Shown here: one piece after another, positions 53,801 through 60,941 of the stretch | Position numbering within the stretch: position 1 is the stretch's first letter | How the letters are laid out: every line of letters starts with the position of its first letter | NCBI RefSeq assembly: GCF_008704855.1 | Contig: NZ_CP023691.1 | Location: 7,440,001-7,504,000, forward strand | DNA length: 64,000 nt | Reading direction: 5' to 3' | Source of the DNA: Streptomyces platensis | Lineage (GTDB): Bacteria > Actinomycetota > Actinomycetes > Streptomycetales > Streptomycetaceae | The notes under the pieces: model-generated | Seen by the model: the letters and a program-made list of their open reading frames with translations, nothing else | The model's database searches: none | Told to the model about the DNA's origin: nothing | Program-made: the position numbers and the translations under genes

Positions 53801-54131
53801 CCCAGAGCCGGTACACCAGGAACAGTGCGTCGGCCAGGATGACCAGCACCATGTAGGCCACCACGAACCACAGCGCCACCCGTTTCCGGGCGGTCATCGC
53901 CGCTCCCAGAAGGAAGAGGAAGGCCGCATAGGCGAAGTTCGGCGCCACCGGGATGGTGAGGGTGTCCAGCCAGTAGATCACCGGCTGGAGTCCGCGCCGG
54001 AGCGGCCCGATCAGCGCCGTCAGGGCACAAAAGAGCCCCAATACGCTGAAGATGATGGCGAAGCCATTGGGGACCCGGCGCCGGAAGCGCCGCCACCCCG
54101 TGAGTTGATCCTGGTCCTGCACGGTGCTCAT
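50814..54131 (-). CDS. lysX: LysX, bifunctional lysyl-tRNA synthetase/lysylphosphatidylglycerol synthase
   Basis: This 1105-residue fusion has three parts: an N-terminal membrane region with about six helices (residues 24-215), an MprF-type DUF2156 lysyltransferase domain (about 245-560; GDPVGDREAW, WGTDGISLDVMRRDRSAPNGVMEFM, LNFAVFRSAFEEG), and a class II lysyl-tRNA synthetase (about 600-1105) with an OB-fold (VSVAGRVLLTRDHGG) and catalytic motifs FRNEGISYKHNPEFTMLEAY (motif 2) and GGLGIGVDRLIMFLTG (motif 3). It charges tRNA-Lys and transfers lysine to phosphatidylglycerol, reducing negative membrane charge and giving resistance to cationic peptides, as in M. tuberculosis. A TAGTGT hexamer six bases before the ATG suggests a leaderless start. 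Confidence 0.96.
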   Translation of the reverse strand: MSTVQDQDQLTGWRRFRRRVPNGFAIIFSVLGLFCALTALIGPLRRGLQPVIYWLDTLTIPVAPNFAYAAFLFLLGAAMTARKRVALWFVVAYMVLVILADALFLVYRLWEFSFSLVLCTGALVLLLVSHREFYAITRRGAFLRAILVLVGGLVAAVLIGWGLVSLAPGTLEAGGANRLLWTANRVCGGLVGGHIVEGHPPHWISAVLGLLGALALLNAAATLFRSQRMEAALHGDEEDRIRALLDRYGSQDSLGYFATRRDKAVVFSPSGKAAVTYRVEAGVCLASGDPVGDREAWTQAIEAWLEVAVRYGWQPAVMGASEDGAKAFARSGLNALQLGDEAILHVKDFDLAGREMRVTRQAVNRVERTGATFRVRRHSALTDEEMQEVIHRADAWRDTETERGFSMALDRLGDPADGECLLAEAFDGRGNMIALLSFVPWGTDGISLDVMRRDRSAPNGVMEFMVAQLCAQAGAMGVRRISLNFAVFRSAFEEGARIGAGPVLKVWRRLLLFFSKWWQLEALYRSNAKYDPEWYPRFLCYADAGALARIALGSGIAEGFVDVPSLGALWGKGHKKRVLAPASTAGLPSLDELGLVKAAPATEEEQHAQELAALPEQVRVRHLKLERLREAGTDPYPVGVQRTHTLGEVRDAYPDLTPGTRSGKSVSVAGRVLLTRDHGGVLFAVLRDWSGDLQIALTRDGSGKELLDRFGSDIDLGDHVEAEGEVGTSDRGELTVFVTGWRLTAKCLRPLPDKRRGLSDPEAKVRQRYVDLVVSTDARDNLRARSTAVQALRQGLIERGYLEVETPMLQQIHGGANARPFHTHINAYDLDLYLRIAPELYLKRLCVGGMEKVFEMGRTFRNEGISYKHNPEFTMLEAYQAFADYDVMLDLTRELIQSAAIAAFGSATARKADESGKLVEHDISGIWPVKTVYGAISEALGEAVDADTAPDRLRRLCHAAAVPVKPEMGRGDIVLEMYERLVEEKTQLPTFYKDFPTDVSPLTRQHRKDPRLAERWDLVAFGTELGTAYSELTDPVEQRRRLTAQSLLAAGGDPEAMELDEDFLQALEYAMPPTGGLGIGVDRLIMFLTGLSIRETLPFPLVRRR

Positions 54132-54166
54132 TCCGTCACACTAGGCTCTGAAAGGGGTCAGCTGCT

Positions 54167-55060
54167 CTACGCGAGGGCGCTGTTTCGCCGCCACGGGGAT
54201 CGCCGGTCATGCCAGTCTCCGATCCCGGTGGTGTGTTCGTCTTTCCCTCGTACGGAGGACTGGGTGATCCCGGTGGGGTCACCCACGTGGACCTTGCCAC
54301 AAACCCGCCCCAGGTCCGAGTCGGTGCAACTCCGGCTGATGGTGAAGTTCAGGTCATAGTCGCCGGAAAAGTAGCGCCCGCCCCCGGAATCCACCCCGTC
54401 GAGCTCCGCCCGCAGCCGGACCTCGGTGCCCGGTTTCCAGCGCTGTGCGGGCCGCCAGGTCACCTGGTCCTTGCCGTTGCGGTCCTTCGTCCAGTCCCAG
54501 GAGCCGGTCGTCCGGTCGACGGTGGTGACGCGCAGCTGCCGCTCGACCTCGGCCCGGTCGGTCACCGGGTGGTCGAAGGTGAGGGTGAGCAGCCGGTCGA
54601 CGGCGACCACGGCGTCCTGGGTGCCGGGATCGAGTACCAGCGTGTTGAGCCGGGCCGGCTGCGCGGTGGTGAGCGACTCCTTGGCCGCACCGACGCCGCC
54701 CCGGTCGCTCTTGGTCCTGGCGACGACGGAGTACTTGGTGGCCGGGGCGATCTCGGCGCTGGAGGTCCAGAAGGTGCCATCGGCCCCGAACCCGCCGGGC
54801 AGCCGCCGGCCCCTGGGGTCGGTCACCGTCACCGCGGTCAGCACACCGCCCTCGGCGGTCACCTTCAGCTTGTCGCCGGCCTGCACGGTCCTGGTGCCGC
54901 CGGCCGCCCCCAGCGCCACCTTCACCGGGTCGGCCACCGGTGCCGGCGCCGCGACGCCCGCGCACGCGCTGAGCGTGCCCGCGCCGACGGCCGTGACCAG
55001 GGCGAGTGCGGGGCACCGCCGCCGGAACGTCCGGGGGCGGAAGGAAGGGGGCTGGCTCAT
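54167..55060 (-). CDS. Lipoprotein with Ig-like domains of an L,D-transpeptidase, catalytic domain absent
   Basis: A 297-residue lipoprotein: signal peptide with lipobox LSAC, then two bacterial Ig-like domains (VQAGDKLKVTAEGGVLTAVTVTDPRGRRLPG..; LTLTFDHPVTDRAEVERQLRVTTVDRTTGSWDW..VTWRPAQRWKPGTEVRLRAELDGV..GGGRYFSGDYDLNFTISRS) like those preceding the YkuD domain of actinobacterial L,D-transpeptidases. Where YkuD should begin (after FTISRS) the sequence instead runs into about 50 unrelated residues and stops 35 bp before lysX. It may be a truncated transpeptidase or a genuine stand-alone Ig lipoprotein. No YkuD HxxxxxxHG or SxGC motif is present in any nearby frame that I can see. Confidence 0.7.
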   Translation of the reverse strand: MSQPPSFRPRTFRRRCPALALVTAVGAGTLSACAGVAAPAPVADPVKVALGAAGGTRTVQAGDKLKVTAEGGVLTAVTVTDPRGRRLPGGFGADGTFWTSSAEIAPATKYSVVARTKSDRGGVGAAKESLTTAQPARLNTLVLDPGTQDAVVAVDRLLTLTFDHPVTDRAEVERQLRVTTVDRTTGSWDWTKDRNGKDQVTWRPAQRWKPGTEVRLRAELDGVDSGGGRYFSGDYDLNFTISRSCTDSDLGRVCGKVHVGDPTGITQSSVRGKDEHTTGIGDWHDRRSPWRRNSALA

Positions 55061-55336
55061 TTCGGGGCTTTCCGTCGGCAGGGGGGAGGGCGGCGCTGTC
55101 GGCCGCTAAGACGACCGATCGCCACACTTCGTTGCAGGGAGTGAGGTGATCCACGCCACGGTGGTGGTGCGTCGCCCGGCCGCGGCGTGGGCCCTCTCCC
55201 GGCATCCCGCCGCTCTGTGACCCGTAGTGATCACCCGATCGGAGCACCCGGACAAGAACCGGACATAGCCTGAAATACGCCAAACTGGCCACCCCTTGCC
55301 GTCCGTTCGGGCGGCGGTTGAGGAGGTGTGCGTCCC

Positions 55337-55531
55337 GTGGCGATTTCCATCTCGGTCGTCCTGCTGCTGGTGGTCCTGACGGTGATCTTCCTGCGCAGCG
55401 GCAAGCTCAAGTTCTCGCACGCCCTGGTGTGCGCGCTGCTCGGCTTCTATCTGGCGAGCAGCAGCCTCGCCCCGGACATCCACCAGGGGCTGTCCGGCGC
55501 CGCCGACGTGGTGAGCAGCCTGCGTCCGTAA
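55337..55531 (+). CDS. Small conserved membrane protein
   Basis: This 64-residue protein is mostly two hydrophobic helices (AISISVVLLLVVLTVIFLRS and FSHALVCALLGFYLASSSLA) joined by GKLKFS. Similar small proteins are common in streptomycete genomes, but I know no function. I choose the GTG at 55337 because AGGAGG at 55321-55326 is at proper distance; the GTG at 55328 overlaps that site. It is divergent from the Ig-lipoprotein and convergent with the NAGPA-domain gene. Confidence 0.7.
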   Translation: MAISISVVLLLVVLTVIFLRSGKLKFSHALVCALLGFYLASSSLAPDIHQGLSGAADVVSSLRP

Positions 55532-55586
55532 CGAGGCCGGCCCGCCGGGGACGCGGCGCCGGGGTCGCGACGCCGCCCCCGTCCGC

Positions 55587-56822
55587 TCACCCGGCGGAGA
55601 ACACCCCGAGCGCATTGGGCACCGGCCGCTCCGCGCCCCCCGACGGATGGTTGCGGACCGTGGCCCCGTATGCGTCGCCGGTGACCAGGGTCGAGGATCC
55701 GCCGCCGTCCAGGTCCATCGCGTCCCGCGCGCCCAACTGCGCCATCAGCTCCGCCAGTTCGCGCACCGTCAGGCCGGTCTGGCCCGGTGCCCCGTCCAGC
55801 GCCATGAGATACAGCACCCGCCCGCCGGCCCCGATCCCCGCGGACGTCCGCACCGCCACGGCGGCGGTGTCCAGACCGGCCAGCGGCGCGCCGTCCCGCA
55901 CGATCGGGAAGCCGCCCACCGCACAGCGCAGCCGGCCGTGCCCCTGACCGACGAGGTACGAGCTGACGTGCACCGGCTCACCGAGGCGCAGCCCGCGCAG
56001 CTGCCGCGCCCCGTCCTCCCGGCCCACCAGCACCACAGTGCCCTCGGCCACCCCGCCGGCGCCCGGCACCTCCCCGATGGCGGTCACCCGGCCGTGCCGG
56101 ACCGTCACCTCCGCGGTCTCCGTACTGCACGGCGCGGCCCGGTCGGTGTCCGTACCGCAGGTGGCACGCACCCGGGACGCCGGACCCCACTGCGGGGTGT
56201 ACGCGCCGATCCCGCCGACCGGCAGCGCGTACTGGTTCAGTCCGCGCAGCGGCAGCGCCCCCTGGCCGGTCAGCACCGCACCGCGCAGCGCGAGCCGGTC
56301 CAGGCGGGCGCGGCGGTCATAGCCGACGCCGATCACGTCCTCGGTGGTCGCACCGGGCGGCATCGCCGGACCGAACCGCTGCCCGTCCGGCACCGCGCCC
56401 TTCAGCTGCCGCCCCGAGGCCACCGCCGGGCCGACCGACGCGCCGGTCGGCTGCACGCCCGGGTGCTGGGTCTCGGTGATGTTGAAGAAGTCACCGTTGA
56501 CGGCCCCCACCGCCCGGCGGTCCGCGGCCAGTTGGGAGACCGGGGACCGTGCGCCGACCGCCCCCGGGTACAGCAGATCCACCGTGACCCGCGGATCGGC
56601 CAGATCGACGGTCAGCAGATGCCCGTGCACGGTGCCGCGCGGCAGCGTCATCCGGAACTCGCCGTAGGCCACACCGGGTGCCAGCGGCGCGGCACCGGAG
56701 CGGCGGAGATCCGTCCCCGCGGCCGCGGCCGGCGCCCCTCCCGCCACTCCTCCGCCGGCCAGCACACCCCACGCCACCAGCACCGTCAGCATCGCGCGAA
56801 CCCGACCGAATCGCTGCTTCAC
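55587..56822 (-). CDS. Secreted phosphodiester glycosidase-domain (NAGPA) protein
   Basis: A 411-residue exported protein. After the signal peptide (MLTVLVAWGVLAGGGVAGGAPAAAA) comes a NAGPA-type domain (PF09992): FRMTLPRGTVHGHLLTVDLADPRVTVDLL, AVNGDFFNI, and the late MDLDGGGSSTLV, the two acidic/Gly motifs of the family. Family members cleave or bind sugar phosphodiesters, plausibly in cell-wall teichoic-type polymers or exopolysaccharide. The GTG at 56822 follows AGGGGGG; an ATG at 56840 is possible. It lies 48 bp after the amidase on the same strand, so the two are probably an operon of wall-acting enzymes. Confidence 0.85.
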   Translation of the reverse strand: MKQRFGRVRAMLTVLVAWGVLAGGGVAGGAPAAAAGTDLRRSGAAPLAPGVAYGEFRMTLPRGTVHGHLLTVDLADPRVTVDLLYPGAVGARSPVSQLAADRRAVGAVNGDFFNITETQHPGVQPTGASVGPAVASGRQLKGAVPDGQRFGPAMPPGATTEDVIGVGYDRRARLDRLALRGAVLTGQGALPLRGLNQYALPVGGIGAYTPQWGPASRVRATCGTDTDRAAPCSTETAEVTVRHGRVTAIGEVPGAGGVAEGTVVLVGREDGARQLRGLRLGEPVHVSSYLVGQGHGRLRCAVGGFPIVRDGAPLAGLDTAAVAVRTSAGIGAGGRVLYLMALDGAPGQTGLTVRELAELMAQLGARDAMDLDGGGSSTLVTGDAYGATVRNHPSGGAERPVPNALGVFSAG

Positions 56823-56870
56823 GATCCCCCCTGACCTCACGTCAACTGTCCCAGGCGCCGGAGACGCTCA

Positions 56871-57572
56871 CTATGACCCGGAGGTGTCAGGAATCCGTAG
56901 ACCCGCGGAACGGCCGTCGTGTCGCCGGAGCGGGTCACCCGGTGTGTGCCAGGAGACCTCGTTGACCAGCTGGAGATAGCGCGCCCAGTCCCAGAACTCA
57001 CCGGGGTCGGTGTGGTCGGTGCCGGGGACCTCGACATGGCCGATGATGTGCTCCCGGTCCTTGGGGATCCGGTAGCGGTCACAGATGGCGGCGGTGAGCA
57101 GGGCGGACTGCTCGTAGAGCGGGTCGGTGAACCATGTCGGGTCGTCGATCCAGCCCTCGTGCTCGATGCCGATGCTGCGGGTGTTGTAGTCCCAGTTCCC
57201 GGCGTGCCAGGCGACGTCCCGTTCGCGTACGCACTGGGCGAGGTAGCCGTCGGCGGACCGTACGACATAGTGCGCGGCCGCCTTGTGCTTCGGGTCCTGG
57301 AACAGCTTGAGGGTGTCCCGGTAGGTCTCCTGGGTCACATGCACCACGACCCGCTCGACCGGATACTGCGCCGGGCGGTCCGCGGCGGTGAAGTTGCCCG
57401 GGCTGGCCGGAACCCAGTGGACCGGGGGGTAGGCGCCGCCGGACGGCGTCCGCCGGTGGGTGGCGGCGGCGGTGGTGCCCGCCGTGAGGGGGGTGAGTGC
57501 GGTGGACGCGGCGAGCGCGGCCGCACCGGTCAGCAGGCGCCGGCGGGCCGGGCGGCGAGGGGCGGGCTCCAT
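56871..57572 (-). CDS. Exported N-acetylmuramoyl-L-alanine amidase (PGRP/Amidase_2 type)
   Basis: A 233-residue protein with a Tat-like signal (RRPARRRLLTGAAALAAST) and an Amidase_2/PGRP domain. Zinc-ligand and catalytic residues are visible: His in VVVHVTQ, Tyr/His in AAHYVVRSADG, His in SIGIEHEGW and His in GTDHTDPGEFWDW. It cleaves the amide between muramic acid and L-alanine in peptidoglycan. The ATG at 57572 follows AGGAG; the open frame upstream lacks a signal. Inverted repeats lie in the 240 bp before it. It is followed by the NAGPA-domain gene. Confidence 0.88.
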   Translation of the reverse strand: MEPAPRRPARRRLLTGAAALAASTALTPLTAGTTAAATHRRTPSGGAYPPVHWVPASPGNFTAADRPAQYPVERVVVHVTQETYRDTLKLFQDPKHKAAAHYVVRSADGYLAQCVRERDVAWHAGNWDYNTRSIGIEHEGWIDDPTWFTDPLYEQSALLTAAICDRYRIPKDREHIIGHVEVPGTDHTDPGEFWDWARYLQLVNEVSWHTPGDPLRRHDGRSAGLRIPDTSGS

Positions 57573-57608
57573 GTGAACTCCTGACAAGGACCGAGGGGTG
57601 GTCGCGTA

Positions 57609-57706
57609 CATGTCACGCACATGCGGTGCGTTCATGATGCGCAACAGGGCACGCCCTGCCAAGGGAATGGCCGTTCTGCCAATGGCTCGACCAAAGGCAG
57701 AACGGC
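57609..57706 (-). promoter_or_regulatory. Inverted repeats upstream of the amidase gene
   Basis: GCCGTTCTGCC (57670-57680) and GGCAGAACGGC (57696-57706) form a perfect 11-bp inverted repeat with a 15-bp spacer. A smaller one, CATGT-CACGC-ACATG, lies at 57609-57623. Either could be an operator for the amidase; the larger could also terminate the encapsulin transcript 110 bp away. Confidence 0.5.
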
Positions 57707-57743
57707 GCAGGTCAGGAGGGGTACGGGATACCTGATCGGACGT

Positions 57744-57800
57744 CACCCGGGTGCCACGCCGACGGTGCCGGCGGCCGTTCGCGGACGCGGCACCCGGGTG
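57744..57800. repeat. Two copies of a 10-bp palindrome 3' of the encapsulin genes
   Basis: CACCCGGGTG occurs at 57744-57753 and again at 57791-57800, within 16-70 bp of the encapsulin stop. The copies could pair with each other or bind a protein; a termination role is possible. Confidence 0.4.
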
Positions 57801-57815
57801 CGTGGACCCCGCCGG

Positions 57816-59231
57816 TCAGTGGCCGATCTCGACGTCCTCCAGAATGCCCAGGGCGTCCGGCACCAGCACCGCCGCCGAATAGTAGGCACTGACCAGGTAA
57901 TTGATGACCGCCTGGTCATTGATGCCCATGAAGCGCACCGACAGGCCGGGCCGGTACTCGTCCGGGATGCCGGTCTGATGCAGTCCGACCACGCCCTGGT
58001 TCTCCTCGCCGACCCGCAGCGCCAGAATCGAGCTGGTCTGGTCCGGGGTGACCGGGATCTTGTTGCAGGGCAGCAGCGGAATGCCCCGCCAGGCGCGGAC
58101 CGTGGTGCCCTCGACCTCCGCGGTGGTGGGGTAAATGCCCCGGGCGTTCCACTCCCGCCCGATCGCCGCGATCGTCCGCGGATGCGCCAGCAGGAACTGC
58201 GTCTTACGACGCCGGGAGATCAGCTCGTCCAGATCGTCGGGGGTGGGCGGGCCGCTGCGGGTGTGAATGCGCTGCTTGAGGTCGGCGTTGTGCAGCAGCC
58301 CGAACTCGGGACTGTTGACCATCTCGTGCTCCTGGCGCTCCCGCAGCGCCTCCACGGTCAGCCGCAGCTGCTGGTCCAGCTGGTTCATCGGGTCGTTGTA
58401 GAGATCGGCGACCCGCGAATGCACCTTCAACACCGTCTGGGCCACGCTGAGTTCGTACTCCCGCGGGGCCAGCTCGTAGTCCGCGAAGGTGCCCGGCAGC
58501 ATCGGCTCGCCGACATGGCCCGCGGCCAGTTCGATGGCCGCCTCACCGTGCTTGTTCTGCGCCGGCACCAGCGCCGCACCGACGTCCGCGAGATGCGTGC
58601 GCAGTGACTCCGACCGGCCCAGCACCTCCTCCAGATCACTGCGGTACAGGGTCAGTGCGGTCACCCGGGTCACCGCCCGTACGGAGTGCTCCCACTCCGC
58701 GTCCGCGGTCAGCAGCGCCGCCGCACCGATCGCGTCACCGTCGGCCAGCACCCCCAGCACGGTCTCGTCGCCGTACTTGCCGGTGCCGATACGGTCGAGC
58801 TTGCCGTGGGCGATCAGCACGATCCGGTCGGTCGGCCCGCCCGCCCGGGCCAGCACATCGCCGGGCGCGAACTCCCGCTGGACGAAGCGGTCCGCCAGCG
58901 CCTCCAGCGCCGCGGAGTCGGCGAAGCCGCGCAGCGGCGCCAGCTCGCGCAACTCCGCCGGAATCACCCGGACTTCGGACCCGGTCGAGACGAATTCCAC
59001 CCGCCCGTCACCGAGGGTGTGGGTAAGGCGGCGGTTGACGCGGTACGCACCGCCGGAGACCTGCGTCCAGGGGAGAATGCGCAGCAGCCAGCGCGAGGAG
59101 ATCCCCTGCATCTGCGGCACGGTCTTGGTCGTGGTCGCCAGCTTGCGCGCTGCCGCGGTGTCCAGGCTGGAGCGGGTCTGCTCGGGCGCGGACGCCTGCG
59201 GACCGGACGTCGGGTCCACCGATGTGGTCAT
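57816..59231 (-). CDS. Family 2B encapsulin shell protein (cNMP-binding-domain insert), paralogue 1
   Basis: A 471-residue HK97-fold nanocompartment shell protein. Order: a disordered N-terminus with TTTKTVPQMQGISSRWLLRILPW, a cyclic-nucleotide-binding-like domain at about 90-215 (FVQREFAPGDVLARAGGPTDRIVLIAHGKLDRIG), then the shell P- and A-domains (DYELAPREYELSVAQTVLKVHSRVADLYNDPMNQL.. to NYLVSAYYSAAVLVPDALGILEDVEIGH). In the phosphate-binding cassette, GAAALLTADAEWEHSVRA lacks the usual PRAA-type arginine, so nucleotide binding may be weak or lost. It lies 125 bp after a close paralogue on the same strand, suggesting a two-component shell. AGGTGAG precedes the ATG at 59231. Confidence 0.92.
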   Translation of the reverse strand: MTTSVDPTSGPQASAPEQTRSSLDTAAARKLATTTKTVPQMQGISSRWLLRILPWTQVSGGAYRVNRRLTHTLGDGRVEFVSTGSEVRVIPAELRELAPLRGFADSAALEALADRFVQREFAPGDVLARAGGPTDRIVLIAHGKLDRIGTGKYGDETVLGVLADGDAIGAAALLTADAEWEHSVRAVTRVTALTLYRSDLEEVLGRSESLRTHLADVGAALVPAQNKHGEAAIELAAGHVGEPMLPGTFADYELAPREYELSVAQTVLKVHSRVADLYNDPMNQLDQQLRLTVEALRERQEHEMVNSPEFGLLHNADLKQRIHTRSGPPTPDDLDELISRRRKTQFLLAHPRTIAAIGREWNARGIYPTTAEVEGTTVRAWRGIPLLPCNKIPVTPDQTSSILALRVGEENQGVVGLHQTGIPDEYRPGLSVRFMGINDQAVINYLVSAYYSAAVLVPDALGILEDVEIGH

Positions 59232-59356
59232 GAGGAAGGCTCACCTGTTCTTGTCTGTGCGGTGCGTAGATCGGTGCGGTGCGCGGAAAGGCCCGCGCGC
59301 CAGGACGGCGGAAACTGCCGCTGCCGGGGCGCGGCTGCTTTTCCGCCGGAGGTCGT

Positions 59357-60766
59357 TCAGTGGCCGATCTGTACGTCGTCGAGAACACCCAGCGCATCGG
59401 GCACCAGAACGGCCGCCGAATAATAGGCGCTGACCAGATATTTGATGACCGCCCGGTCGTCCAGGCCCATATAACGCACCGAGAGGCCCGGCTCGTATTC
59501 ATCGGGAATTCCGGTCTGATGCAAGCCGACGACGCCCTGCTGCTCCTCGCCGGTGCGCAGCAGCAGCACCGAACTCGTCCGCTCCTTCGTCACCGGAATC
59601 TTGTTGCACGGGAAAATCGGCACCCCGCGCCAGGAGGGCAGCGAATGCCCCATGAAATCGACCGCGGTCGGATAGAGCCCGCGGGCGCTGCACTCCCGCC
59701 CGATGGAGGCGATCGTCAGGGGGTGGGCGAGCAGGAAGCCCGGGTCCTTCCAGACCGTCGCGAGCAGATCGTCGAGGTCGTCGGGGGTGGGCGGGCCGGT
59801 GCGGGTGTGGATGCGCTGCTTGAGGTCGGCGTTGTGCAGCAGCCCGAACTCGGGGTTGTTGATCATCTCGTGCTCCTGGCGCTCCCGCAGCGCCTGGATG
59901 GTCAGCTTGAGCTGCTCCTCGACCTGGTTCATCGGATCGCTGTAGAGGTCGCCGACCCGGCTGTGGGTGCGCAGCACGGTCTGCGCGACGCTGAGTTCGT
60001 ACTCCCGGGGCGTGACGTCGTAGTCGACGAAGGTGCCGGGCAGGGACGGCTCGCCCTGATGCCCCGAGGCGACGGAGACGGCCGATTCCCCGCTCGTGTT
60101 CGTCGGCTGCGCGGTGCCCTGACCGGCCGCGGCCAGATGCTCGCGCAGCCCGGGGGAGCGGTCGATGATCTCCTGGGCGGCCTGCCGGGACAGCGTCATG
60201 ACGGTCACCCGGGTCACCGCCCGATAGCTGAACTGCCAGGTCCCCTCGGGGTCGGTGAGTGGCGCGTCGCCGAGGTGATCCCCGCCGGCCAGCGCTTCGA
60301 GCACCGTGTCCTCGCCGTATTTGCCGGTGCCGATCCGGTCCACCCGGCCGTGCACCAGCAACACCAGCCGGTCACCCGGCCCGCCGGCCTCGCCGATGAG
60401 TTCACCGGGTGCGTATTCCTGCTGGGTGAAGCGGTCGCCGAGCGCCGCCAGCACCTCGGTATCGGTGAACTCCCGCAGGGCCGGCAGCTCGCGCAGCTCC
60501 TCGGGGATGATGGCCACATCGCTGCCACTGGTGTCGAAATCGATGCGCCCGTCGCCGAGGGTGTAGGTCAGCCGGCGGTTCACGCGGTAGGTGCCACCGG
60601 AAACCTGCACCCAGGGCAGCAGCCGCAGCAGCCATCGGGAAGTGATGCCCTGCATCTGTGGTGCGGTTTTGGTGGTGGTCGCCAAATTCCGCGCCGCAGT
60701 GGTACTCAGGCTGGAATTGCGGGCCTCTTCCGCGGTGCCGTGCAGCGATTCATCGGCAATGGTCAC
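59357..60766 (-). CDS. Family 2B encapsulin shell protein (cNMP-binding-domain insert), paralogue 2
   Basis: A 469-residue paralogue of the next gene with the same layout: N-terminal TTTKTAPQMQGITSRWLLRLLPWVQVSGG, cNMP-binding-like insert (FTQQEYAPGELIGEAGGPGDRLVLLVHGRVDRIG), and shell domain ending IKYLVSAYYSAAVLVPDALGVLDDVQIGH. The shell parts are highly similar; the insert and its linker (GQGTAQPTNTSGESAVSVASGHQ) differ most. Its phosphate cassette (GDAPLTDPEGTWQFSYRA) also lacks the canonical Arg. The start is the GTG at 60766, with AGGTGG upstream. Upstream lie the ROK regulator and xylulokinase on the same strand. Confidence 0.92.
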   Translation of the reverse strand: MTIADESLHGTAEEARNSSLSTTAARNLATTTKTAPQMQGITSRWLLRLLPWVQVSGGTYRVNRRLTYTLGDGRIDFDTSGSDVAIIPEELRELPALREFTDTEVLAALGDRFTQQEYAPGELIGEAGGPGDRLVLLVHGRVDRIGTGKYGEDTVLEALAGGDHLGDAPLTDPEGTWQFSYRAVTRVTVMTLSRQAAQEIIDRSPGLREHLAAAGQGTAQPTNTSGESAVSVASGHQGEPSLPGTFVDYDVTPREYELSVAQTVLRTHSRVGDLYSDPMNQVEEQLKLTIQALRERQEHEMINNPEFGLLHNADLKQRIHTRTGPPTPDDLDDLLATVWKDPGFLLAHPLTIASIGRECSARGLYPTAVDFMGHSLPSWRGVPIFPCNKIPVTKERTSSVLLLRTGEEQQGVVGLHQTGIPDEYEPGLSVRYMGLDDRAVIKYLVSAYYSAAVLVPDALGVLDDVQIGH

Positions 60767-60860
60767 AGTGCCACCTGTCTCCTCGAACGGTGCGATGCGG
60801 CCTGCCCCGAAACCCCGTTTCACGGCAGTTCCGCGGCAGCCCGCCGAACCGACCGTAGTG

Positions 60861-60879
60861 GTGCTGTTTTTATCAGCAC
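60861..60879. promoter_or_regulatory. AT-rich inverted repeat upstream of the encapsulin genes
   Basis: GTGCTG (60861-60866) and CAGCAC (60874-60879) flank TTTTTAT in the 167-bp gap between the ROK gene and encapsulin paralogue 2. Its AT-rich centre stands out; it may be an operator, for example for the ROK protein, or part of a promoter. Confidence 0.5.
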
Positions 60880-60900
60880 AATCGCTCGATGGGGTGGCAT

Positions 60901-60941
60901 GGAATTCCCGCTCCCTGGAAAGGTTTAGCGGGCTCAATTCC
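60901..60941 (-). terminator. Imperfect hairpin at the end of the ROK gene
   Basis: GGAATT..CCCGCT (60901-60912) pairs with AGCGGG (60927-60932) and AATTCC (60936-60941), with a 3-nt bulge; it spans the ROK stop codon. It could attenuate read-through from rok into the shell genes. Confidence 0.4.

Noticed and set aside
57816..60766. Prophage major capsid genes
   Set aside because: HK97-type fold, but both carry the cNMP-binding insert typical of Family 2B encapsulins, and no portal, terminase, protease or tail genes are nearby.
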